From Bacillota bacterium (GTDB lineage Bacteria > Bacillota > Clostridia > Lachnospirales > Bianqueaceae): a stretch of 14,233 nucleotides of DNA. The stretch spans positions 1 through 14,233 of the forward strand of contig JAFUJY010000295.1 of assembly GCA_017467985.1 (NCBI GenBank), in the 5' to 3' direction. Shown in pieces: positions 6,644 to 13,094 of the stretch; within the stretch, counting starts at the first letter, position 1; each line of letters begins with the position of its first letter. Position numbers and translations under genes: made by a program. The notes beneath the pieces are model-generated. The model saw only the letters and a list, made by a program, of their open reading frames with translations, was not told where the DNA came from and ran no database searches.

Positions 6644-7543
6644 TTGATTACGATTATTGGTGTGCGTTTTCGCCATGGGGGCAAGATTTATTATTTTCAG
6701 CCCGGCGTGAACGTAATTGAGCAGAATGATCATGTAATTGTTGAGACCTCTCGGGGTGTGGAGTACGGTGTTGTAGTTCACGGACCGAGATTGGCATCAG
6801 AAGAAGACGTGGTGGCTCCCGTTCGTACTGTGCTGCGTAAGGCTACAGAAAAGGACGAAGAAATTAATAAAAATAATATTGCGGCAGAAAAGGAAGCCAT
6901 GGAGATCTGCCGTGAGAAGATTGAAAAGCATGGCCTGGAAATGAAGCTGGTGGAGGCGGAATATACCTTTGACGGTAATAAAATTCTGTTCTATTTTACT
7001 GCTGAGGGTCGTGTGGATTTCCGTGAGCTGGTAAAGGATTTGGCGGCGGTATTTAAGACTCGCATCGAGCTGCGTCAGATTGGTGTGCGGGACGAGGCCA
7101 GAGCCTGCCCCGGCATTGGTATTTGCGGACGGCCTTTCTGCTGTCAGAGCTTTTTGCCTGATTTTATCCCGGTTTCCATTAAGATGGCCAAGGATCAGAA
7201 CCTGTCTTTGAATCCCACGAAGATTTCCGGTACATGCGGCCGCTTGATGTGCTGTCTGAAGTACGAAGAGTCTACTTACGAAGAACTGACCAAGCGTCTG
7301 CCCGCAGAGGGAGATTTGGTTCAGACACCGGATGGTACGGGTGAAGTTCTGCATGTAAATGTATTGCGCCAGCTGTTGAAGGTGGGCGTGCGTCAGAGCG
7401 AAAAGGATGATGTAGCCATCGCGGAGTATGCTCTGGATGATGTTCAGATTCTGCGTCATAAGCGGAGAAGCCGCACCGAGCAGCCCATGGATTCTGAAGA
7501 AAAGAAGCAGCTGCGGGAGCTGGAAAGAGAAAATGGAAAGTAA
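6644..7543 (+). CDS. ricT: RicT (YaaT, PSP1 domain), RNase Y-associated Fe-S regulator
   Basis: A 299-aa PSP1-domain protein. In Bacillus subtilis RicT joins RicA and RicF in an Fe-S complex that helps RNase Y process mRNAs and affects sporulation, competence and biofilm formation. Here the N-terminus IIGVRFRHGGKIYYF (4-18) matches the family. The cysteine-rich core is seen as CPGIGICGRPFCC (155-167) and CGRLMCC (198-204), the likely iron-sulfur ligands. The start is TTG 6644: GGAGG (6631-6635) lies 8 bases upstream and the protein begins where the family does. An out-of-frame ATG at 6636 directly after the Shine-Dalgarno opens a three-codon frame whose TGA overlaps the TTG. The C-terminal 30 residues are charged and probably disordered. 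The gene sits directly after holB, as in Bacillus. Confidence 0.95.
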   Translation: MITIIGVRFRHGGKIYYFQPGVNVIEQNDHVIVETSRGVEYGVVVHGPRLASEEDVVAPVRTVLRKATEKDEEINKNNIAAEKEAMEICREKIEKHGLEMKLVEAEYTFDGNKILFYFTAEGRVDFRELVKDLAAVFKTRIELRQIGVRDEARACPGIGICGRPFCCQSFLPDFIPVSIKMAKDQNLSLNPTKISGTCGRLMCCLKYEESTYEELTKRLPAEGDLVQTPDGTGEVLHVNVLRQLLKVGVRQSEKDDVAIAEYALDDVQILRHKRRSRTEQPMDSEEKKQLRELERENGK

Positions 7544-8276
7544 TCTTCTAAAAGAAGGTGAACGCCTGGATGAGCTGCAGCGCAATGGCCGCAGGATCAT
7601 CCAGCATCCCGGGGTATTTTGCTTCGGGATGGATGCAGTGCTTTTGGCAGCCTTTGCCAAGGCTGGGCCTGGGGAACGGGTGCTTGATTTGTGCACGGGA
7701 ACGGGTATTGTGCCCATTCTGATGGAAAGTCGGTATCCGGGCGCCCATTATACCGGGCTGGAGATCCAGGAGGCGTCGGCGGATATGGCCATGCGCAGTG
7801 TGTGCTGCAATGGCCGGGAAGAGGCCATTACCATTTTGCAGGGGGATCTGCGGAATTGTACGCAGACACTGCCCGTGGGCCGATGGGATGCGGTGACAGT
7901 CAATCCTCCTTACATGAAGGCTCCCAGTGGTCGGCACAATGATAACCAGCGGTTGAGCATTGCCCGCCACGAAGTGGAGTGTACCCTGGATGATGTGATC
8001 CATACGGCATCCAAATTGCTGAAGAGCAAAGGTCGATTTTACATGGTTCATCGGCCGCTGCGTCTGGTGGAGATTTTGGAACGGATGCATTATTATAAGC
8101 TGGAGCCAAAACGGATGCAGCTGGTGTATCCCAAGATAGATCGGGAGCCGAATATGGTTCTGATTGAAGGGGTACGGGACGGAGGTTCCGAGCTGCGTGT
8201 GCAGCCGCCATTAATTATTTATAACGAGGACGGTACGTATACCGAGCCGGTCCGCAGTATTTATGAAGGTGAATAA
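7533..8276 (+). CDS. trmN6: tRNA1(Val) (adenine37-N6)-methyltransferase-like (YabB/YfiC family)
   Basis: A 247-aa SAM-dependent methyltransferase of the TrmN6/YabB family, expected to modify A37 of a tRNA; substrate is by homology only. The family N-terminus RLDEL...II.HPGVFCFGMDAVLLA (11-39) precedes motif I VLDLCTGTGIVPIL (50-63), the acidic GLEIQ (75-79) and catalytic NPPY (124-127). The C-terminal part has FYMVHRP and RMQLVYP. I chose ATG 7533, which overlaps the 3' end of ricT by 11 bases; longer in-frame starts would run deep inside ricT. The stop overlaps the start of the next gene (TAATG). In Bacillus the matching gene (yabB) also follows yaaT and yabA; no yabA is present here. Confidence 0.92.
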   Translation: MESNLLKEGERLDELQRNGRRIIQHPGVFCFGMDAVLLAAFAKAGPGERVLDLCTGTGIVPILMESRYPGAHYTGLEIQEASADMAMRSVCCNGREEAITILQGDLRNCTQTLPVGRWDAVTVNPPYMKAPSGRHNDNQRLSIARHEVECTLDDVIHTASKLLKSKGRFYMVHRPLRLVEILERMHYYKLEPKRMQLVYPKIDREPNMVLIEGVRDGGSELRVQPPLIIYNEDGTYTEPVRSIYEGE

Positions 8277-9418
8277 TGTCTAAAGTCAGTTTACTTGCGT
8301 GTGATCGTTACGAGATCAGCCTGTTAAAGGAAAAGCTTGGGGAAAGCGTGGATAACCTGGGCGGTTGGGAACCCTATATCGCCAAGGGTGAGCGCGTGTT
8401 GTTAAAGGTAAACCTGGTCAGCAACAAGGAGCCGGATATTGCAGCCACCACCCATCCGTTGTTTGTACAGGCTCTGTGCGAACTGCTCCAGGAATATGGC
8501 GCGCAGGTGATGATTGGGGACAGTCCCGGCGGACTATTTAATGAAGAGATTTTACGCCGTCTCTATAAGGGGACAGGAATGCAGGAGGCCGCAGAAGCAT
8601 CGGGAGCGGCCCTCAATTGGAATACCGATGCTATAGAGGTCAAGAACCCCCAGGGAAAGCTCTTGAAACAGCTAACCCAGACGGCCATGCTGCAGGATGT
8701 GGACAAAGTGATATCCGTATCTAAGCTGAAAACCCACGGTATGATGGTATTTACCGGTGCGGTGAAGAATCAGTTCGGTACGGTGCCGGGCACCAAAAAG
8801 GCAGAATATCACTTCCGCATGCCCAAGACCGAGGATTTTGCCGATGCGCTGATTGATATCTGCCTGGCGGCCAGTCCGGTACTGTGTTTTATGGATGGCA
8901 TCATGGCCATGGAAGGCAACGGACCCACCGGCGGAACACCCCGTAAGATCGGTGCAGTGTTGGCATCCGCCAATCCTTTTGAACTGGATATGATTGCTTC
9001 AAGTTTGATTGGACTTAAACGAGAGCAGGTATTTACCCTGCAGCAAGCTTATTTGCGAGGGTTAGGTCCGGAGAGTGAAAAGGATGTGGAAGTGGTTGGG
9101 GAGGGTCCGATGCATTTTAAGGTGACGGACTTCCAAATGCCGGACCACATTAAGCCGGAACTGATGAGTAAGTTTGGTTCCGTGGGAATCGCCCTTTCAA
9201 GAGTGTTGCGGCCTAAGGTGCGGTTCCATAAGGATATTTGCGTGGGCTGCCGCATGTGCTATAACCATTGCCCCGCCAAGGCAATTACAATGAAAGATCG
9301 TTTTCCCACGGTCAATTACAGTGAATGTATTCGCTGTTACTGTTGTCAGGAGCTGTGCCCGAAAAATGCCATTACGGTGCATGAGTCCTGGATTATGAAA
9401 CTGGCCAATAAGTTATAA
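8276..9418 (+). CDS. DUF362 protein with C-terminal 2x[4Fe-4S] ferredoxin domain
   Basis: A 380-aa cytoplasmic iron-sulfur protein. The DUF362 domain covers about residues 38-260 with the family signatures THPLFVQAL, MIGDSPGG, SKLKTHGMMVFTGAVKNQFG and GIMAMEGNGPTGGTP. A bacterial ferredoxin domain closes the protein with two CxxCxxCxxxCP clusters: Cys322/325/328/332 and Cys351/354/357/361. No signal peptide is seen. DUF362-ferredoxin proteins are common in anaerobes, but their reaction is not established. The gene is embedded between trmN6 and rsmI with a one-base overlap upstream and 13 bases to rsmI, so it is co-transcribed with translation and RNA-modification genes. That position makes an electron-transfer role in RNA or cofactor chemistry possible but unproven. 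Confidence 0.9.
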   Translation: MSKVSLLACDRYEISLLKEKLGESVDNLGGWEPYIAKGERVLLKVNLVSNKEPDIAATTHPLFVQALCELLQEYGAQVMIGDSPGGLFNEEILRRLYKGTGMQEAAEASGAALNWNTDAIEVKNPQGKLLKQLTQTAMLQDVDKVISVSKLKTHGMMVFTGAVKNQFGTVPGTKKAEYHFRMPKTEDFADALIDICLAASPVLCFMDGIMAMEGNGPTGGTPRKIGAVLASANPFELDMIASSLIGLKREQVFTLQQAYLRGLGPESEKDVEVVGEGPMHFKVTDFQMPDHIKPELMSKFGSVGIALSRVLRPKVRFHKDICVGCRMCYNHCPAKAITMKDRFPTVNYSECIRCYCCQELCPKNAITVHESWIMKLANKL

Positions 9419-9431
9419 AGGAAGTGAGGAA

Positions 9432-10274
9432 ATGGCAGGAAAGCTTATGGTGTGTGCCACACCCATCGGCAATATGGATGATATTACATATCGCGCCCTG
9501 GAAGCGCTGAAAAATGCGGATTTGATCGCGGCGGAGGATACCCGGCACACGTTAGGCCTCCTGAACCATTTTAATATTAAGACCCCCATGATCAGTTGTC
9601 ATCAGCACAACGAGCAGGAGCGATCCAATGTGATTTTGGAAAAGCTGCATGAGGGGCAAACGGTGGTGCTGGTCAGTGATGCGGGAACGCCTGCCATCTC
9701 CGATCCGGGAGAGGTGCTGGTGCGCCGTTGTCGTCAGGAGGGTATCGAAGTGACAGCTCTGCCGGGGGCCTGTGCCTTTGTCACGGCATTGTCCATGTCC
9801 GGTATGCCCAGCCGCCGGTATATTTTTGAAGGCTTTTTGCCCACCACCAGCAAGGAGCGAAAAGCATTGCTGGATCGGTTGATTCACGAAGAACGCACGG
9901 TGATTTTTTACGAATCACCCCATCATCTGAAGCAGACCCTGGAGTTCTTAAAAAATGGCTTGGGTGAGCGAAAAATCGCCCTGGGCCGGGAGTTGACCAA
10001 GCGATATGAAGAAATGCTCTTTATGAGTCTGCAGGAGGCGGTGGAGTATTACAGCCAGCAGGAGCCCCGGGGAGAGTACGTTCTTATCTTGCAGGGGGCA
10101 GATCCGGAGGCTGTGGCCCAGGAATCCCAGCAAAAGTGGGAGAGCATGAGCTTTACGGAGCATATGGCCTTGTACAGTGACATGCCGCCTAAGGAGGCCA
10201 TGAAGCAAGTGGCCAAGGATAGAGGCATCTCCAAACGGGATGTGTACAGCGCCCTGCTAAAGGAAGAGGAATAA
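9432..10274 (+). CDS. rsmI: 16S rRNA (cytidine1402-2'-O)-methyltransferase RsmI
   Basis: Methylates the 2'-O of C1402 in the 16S rRNA decoding centre. The 280-aa sequence shows the tetrapyrrole-methylase fold signatures of RsmI: CATPIGNMDDIT (8-19), AAEDTRHT (33-40), SCHQHNE (55-61), VVLVSDAGTPAISDPG (78-93), LPGACAFVTAL (110-120), FYESPHHL (159-166), GRELTKRYEE (185-194) and PRGEYVLIL (212-220). The Shine-Dalgarno GGAAGTGAGG is just upstream of the ATG. In Bacillus the homologue (yabC/rsmI) likewise follows yabB. Here a DUF362 gene separates the two. Confidence 0.95.
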   Translation: MAGKLMVCATPIGNMDDITYRALEALKNADLIAAEDTRHTLGLLNHFNIKTPMISCHQHNEQERSNVILEKLHEGQTVVLVSDAGTPAISDPGEVLVRRCRQEGIEVTALPGACAFVTALSMSGMPSRRYIFEGFLPTTSKERKALLDRLIHEERTVIFYESPHHLKQTLEFLKNGLGERKIALGRELTKRYEEMLFMSLQEAVEYYSQQEPRGEYVLILQGADPEAVAQESQQKWESMSFTEHMALYSDMPPKEAMKQVAKDRGISKRDVYSALLKEEE

Positions 10275-10317
10275 AGGCTGACTTGTCCGCATAGGATACT
10301 CCAAAGGGGGTGTTGCT

Positions 10318-10677
10318 ATGGAGCAAGTAATGATGGAATGGCTGGGAGACTTAGCTCAGGAAGCCGTACAATATGGTCGGGCCTACGCTCAGGTGCTGGA
10401 GGAAGAACAGGAACCGCTAAAGCGGCGGTTGTTGGAGCGCAGCATGTTGGACAAGCAGGCGCAGTTACGCTGCCTGCAGCAGTTGGGGGCGGTGGTTACG
10501 GAGATGGATGCGGATTCATCCGAGCCCATATCCATGAAGCTTTTATTATATAATGAGATTGAAAATCAAGCCGTTTACCGGTCACTGGAGTTGTGTCTTG
10601 GGGTCAATCCCCACATACAGCAAATCTGTGCCAAACAGCAGCAGATCGTCCAGAGGCTCACGGCATATTTGATATAA
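10318..10677 (+). CDS. Hypothetical helical protein, 119 aa
   Basis: I do not recognise this protein. A real gene is supported by a good Shine-Dalgarno (AAAGGGGGTG, 10303-10312) at normal spacing, codon use like its neighbours, and its fit in a 424-bp space between rsmI and the HIT gene on the same strand. The sequence looks almost wholly alpha-helical: about residues 4-28, 31-60 (LERSMLDKQAQLRCLQQLG), 70-95 and 98-119. A short turn (MDADSSEP) sits in the middle, suggesting a small four-helix bundle. It has no signal peptide, membrane segment or metal-binding motif; two cysteines (51, 92 and a third at 103) are scattered. A ferritin-like or coiled-coil adaptor fold is possible, but the usual ExxH metal ligands are not apparent. 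Confidence 0.75.
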   Translation: MEQVMMEWLGDLAQEAVQYGRAYAQVLEEEQEPLKRRLLERSMLDKQAQLRCLQQLGAVVTEMDADSSEPISMKLLLYNEIENQAVYRSLELCLGVNPHIQQICAKQQQIVQRLTAYLI

Positions 10678-10678
10678 T
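10670..10678 (+). promoter_or_regulatory. Possible extended -10 promoter before the HIT gene
   Basis: TGA-TATAAT (10670-10678) overlaps the stop codon of the 119-aa gene. No -35 box is seen 16-18 bases upstream. A start near 10685 would leave only about 14 bases before the HIT gene ATG (10699), still including AGAGGTG. It may be an internal promoter for the HIT-murG-PPIase part of the operon, or a chance AT-rich match. Confidence 0.3.
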
Positions 10679-10698
10679 ATCAAGAAAGAGGTGCAAAA

Positions 10699-11118
10699 AT
10701 GGACAATTGTATTTTTTGCAAGATCGCGGCGGGAATCATTCCCTCCACCACAGTGTATGAGACCGAGGATCTGCGGGTCATCGCAGACATTGCCCCGGCC
10801 AATCTGGGACATCTGCTGATTCTGCCCAAGGAGCATGCGGCTGATTTTACCCAGCTGAGCGAGGAGAAGGCAGAGAAGGTCATGAAGGCGGCCCACAAGA
10901 TTGTCAAGGCCATGAAAAAGGGACTGAAGCCCGATGGTATCAATGTGCTGCAGAACAATGGCACCGCAGCAGGCCAGACGGTGATGCATTATCACATGCA
11001 CATTATTCCCCGGTATGAGAATGACAATGTTAATGTGAACTGGACTCCCATGGAGCCCGGTATGGATGCAGTTGCACAGGCAGCCCAGGCCACCAAAGCA
11101 GCACTGGAGGAAGAATAA
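10699..11118 (+). CDS. HIT-family nucleotide hydrolase/transferase (Hint-like)
   Basis: A 139-aa histidine-triad protein of the bacterial HIT/Hint group, expected to hydrolyse nucleoside phosphoramidates or related AMP-linked substrates. The start CIFCKIAAGIIP with Cys4/Cys7, PKEH (His46) and the triad MHYHMHIIPR (His97, His99, His101) are all present. Cys4, Cys7, His46 and the first triad His can form the zinc site typical of the group. The mid region GINVLQNNGTAAGQ matches the family. The C-terminal 25 residues are Ala/Gln/Glu-rich. AGAGGTG precedes the ATG. The stop overlaps the murG start by one base (TAATG). The cellular substrate is unknown. Confidence 0.95.
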   Translation: MDNCIFCKIAAGIIPSTTVYETEDLRVIADIAPANLGHLLILPKEHAADFTQLSEEKAEKVMKAAHKIVKAMKKGLKPDGINVLQNNGTAAGQTVMHYHMHIIPRYENDNVNVNWTPMEPGMDAVAQAAQATKAALEEE

Positions 11119-12200
11119 TGGCTGAAAAGAAAACTGTGGTGTTGACCGGCGGCGGAACCGGCGGCCATGTCACTCCCAATATTGCGCTGCTGCCTTATCT
11201 GAAGAAAAAAGGATATAAGGTGTGTTATATCGGCAGCGAAGAGGGTATGGAAAAGAATTTGATTCAGCCCCTGGGGATTCCCTATTACGGAATCGACTCC
11301 GAGCGTCTGAACCGTTATTTTACCTGGGATAATTTTACCATGCCTTTCCATGTGATTCGAGGACTGTTCCAGGCCAAGAAGCTGTTAAAAGAGCTAAAGC
11401 CGGATGTGGTATTTTCGAAGGGTGGTTTTGTCAGCGTTCCGGTGGTGATCGCCGCTAAGTGGAATAAAATCCCCTGTGTATGCCATGAATCTGACATTAC
11501 CCCCGGCCTGGCCAATAAATTGTCCATCCCCTTTGCCAAGAAGGTGTGTGTAAACTTCCAGGAGGCGCTGGATTGTTTACCCAAGGGAAAGGGTGTTTAT
11601 ACCGGGACTCCCATTCGGGATTCGCTGCTGCAGGGCAGTAAGGAAAAGGGCCTGCAGATCAGCGGACTAAAAGGCGATAAGCCGATTTTGCTGGTCATGG
11701 GCGGAAGTTCCGGTGCCAGAGCGCTGAATGAGGGTGTTCGGGAGGCACTGCCCCAGCTGTTGGCAGAGTTCCAGGTGCTGCATTTGTGCGGAAAGGGCAA
11801 CGGGGATAAGGCGCTGGAAAATACCCCCGGATATTTCCAGATTGAGTATGCCAACGAAGAGATGCCCCATTTTTACGCTGCGGCGGATGCCACCATTTGC
11901 CGCGCGGGAGCCAATTCTCTGGCGGAGATCTTGGCACTGCGTCTGCCCAATGTACTGGTTCCCCTACCGCTGGATGCCAGCCGCGGCGACCAGATCTTAA
12001 ACGCCAAGTCCTTTACGGCTAAGGGGAACAGTGTGACCCTGGAGCAGGAGAAGATGAACCCCTCTACCATTATGGAGACGGTGCGGGAGGTTTATCACAA
12101 CCGGGCCAAGTATCAGGGAGCGATGGCCAAAGACCATCAGCAGTCCGGTAATCTACGGGTACTTGAGGTCATTGAGGATGCAATGACTTCAGATAAATAA
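11118..12200 (+). CDS. murG: MurG-type UDP-GlcNAc:lipid I N-acetylglucosaminyltransferase
   Basis: Adds GlcNAc to lipid I to make lipid II on the inner face of the membrane. The 360-aa length and motifs fit: GGGTGGHVTP (11-20), FSKGGFVSVPVV (99-110), CHESDITPGLANKL (122-135), VYTGTPIR (160-167), the second glycine loop GGSSGA (195-200), CRAGANSLAE (261-270) and LPLDASRGDQILNAK (283-297). The N-terminal part, with RLNRYFTWDNFTMPF (63-77), resembles the second MurG type that some Bacillota carry outside the dcw cluster, and this copy is indeed outside one. GGAGG lies 7 bases before the ATG, within the HIT gene. Whether it is the only MurG of the cell cannot be seen here. Confidence 0.92.
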   Translation: MAEKKTVVLTGGGTGGHVTPNIALLPYLKKKGYKVCYIGSEEGMEKNLIQPLGIPYYGIDSERLNRYFTWDNFTMPFHVIRGLFQAKKLLKELKPDVVFSKGGFVSVPVVIAAKWNKIPCVCHESDITPGLANKLSIPFAKKVCVNFQEALDCLPKGKGVYTGTPIRDSLLQGSKEKGLQISGLKGDKPILLVMGGSSGARALNEGVREALPQLLAEFQVLHLCGKGNGDKALENTPGYFQIEYANEEMPHFYAAADATICRAGANSLAEILALRLPNVLVPLPLDASRGDQILNAKSFTAKGNSVTLEQEKMNPSTIMETVREVYHNRAKYQGAMAKDHQQSGNLRVLEVIEDAMTSDK

Positions 12201-12222
12201 CCAACAGGAGGATACAAATAAG

Positions 12223-13041
12223 ATGAAGAAAAAGATTTTTGCACTGCTGAGTGCGCTGATGATGACGGTATGTGTTCTGGCCGGATGTTCCAACAGCGTT
12301 TACAAGCACTACAGCGACGAGACCTATGACAAGCAGTTTGCTGAGCCCCAGAAGGGCGACACCATGGCTCGCTTCGTGACCAACATGGGTGATATCGTAA
12401 TCAAGCTGTTCCCTAAGGAAGCACCCAAGGCGGTGGAGAATTTCACCACCCATGCCCAGGAAGGCTACTATGATGGCGTGATTTTCCACCGGGTTATCGA
12501 GGACTTTATGATCCAGGGCGGTGACCCCACCGGTACCGGTACCGGCGGTGAAAGCATTTGGGGCAGCTTCTTTGAAGACGAGACCTGTGAATATCTGGCT
12601 CCTTATCGTGGCGCTCTGTGCATGGCCAACCGTGGTTACAACACCAACGGCAGCCAGTTCTTTATCGTTACATCCACAGAGAATGATGTATTTGATTACA
12701 AGCGCTGGAACATGGACATTGATCCCAAGTATCAGTTTGACGAGGCCAAGCTGGACAAGTTCAAAGAAGTGGGCGGTGCCATTCATCTGGACTTCCAGGT
12801 GAGCAATCTGAGAGCAGTGATGTACCCTGAGACCTACAGCCAGTATATTCATACTGTATTTGGTCACGTTATGGAAGGTATGGACATTGTGGACGCCATC
12901 TCTCATGTGGATACTTACGGTGAAATGGACGTGACGGAGGCAAAGATTCTGCATGGTGTGGACCAGACAGACGTTCTGTTGGACAAGCCCAGAGAAGATG
13001 TCATCATCGAGACCATCGAGATTTACACTTATGGTAAGTAA
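12223..13041 (+). CDS. Cyclophilin-type peptidylprolyl isomerase, lipoprotein
   Basis: A 272-aa prolyl cis/trans isomerase predicted to be anchored outside the cytoplasmic membrane. Residues 1-22 form a lipoprotein signal (MKKK, hydrophobic core, lipobox LAGC with Cys22). The cyclophilin domain begins near residue 49 and shows GVIFHRVIEDFMIQGGDP (85-102, catalytic Arg90, Gln98), GALCMAN (130-136), NGSQFFIV (142-149) and HTVFGHVMEGMDIVDAI (210-226). It ends in VIIETIEIYT. About 17 extra residues (roughly 192-209) split the usual LD...HTVFG loop, after a longer than usual 150-185 stretch. AGGAGG is 11 bases before the ATG. Codons ending in C or G are notably preferred, suggesting high expression. 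It likely folds exported proteins, possibly including cell-wall enzymes. It is the last gene before the operon terminator. Confidence 0.93.
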   Translation: MKKKIFALLSALMMTVCVLAGCSNSVYKHYSDETYDKQFAEPQKGDTMARFVTNMGDIVIKLFPKEAPKAVENFTTHAQEGYYDGVIFHRVIEDFMIQGGDPTGTGTGGESIWGSFFEDETCEYLAPYRGALCMANRGYNTNGSQFFIVTSTENDVFDYKRWNMDIDPKYQFDEAKLDKFKEVGGAIHLDFQVSNLRAVMYPETYSQYIHTVFGHVMEGMDIVDAISHVDTYGEMDVTEAKILHGVDQTDVLLDKPREDVIIETIEIYTYGK

Positions 13042-13049
13042 TTTTCAGG

Positions 13050-13077
13050 AGACCGGCGTAAGCCGGTCTTTTGTTAT
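13050..13077 (+). terminator. Intrinsic terminator closing the tmk-to-PPIase operon
   Basis: A perfect 7-bp G+C-rich stem, GACCGGC (13051-13057) with GCCGGTC (13062-13068), is capped by a GTAA (GNRA-type) tetraloop. An extra A-T pair closes it, and TTTTGTTAT follows directly. It lies 8 bases after the PPIase stop and 18 bases before the next gene start. Confidence 0.92.
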
Positions 13078-13094
13078 ATAATAGGAGGAAGAAT

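Noticed and set aside
6797..7717. Long antisense open frame (about 306 codons) opposite ricT and trmN6
   Set aside because: It lies wholly opposite well-identified genes, has no family resemblance, and arises from codon bias on the + strand. The same holds for the antisense frames at 1551-2402, 5327-6001 and 12169-12954.
13077..13082. TATAAT before the S9 peptidase gene as a promoter -10 box
   Set aside because: Transcription would start near 13089, after the AGGAGG at 13083-13088, removing the ribosome binding site. No -35 is present either, because the terminator stem occupies that place.
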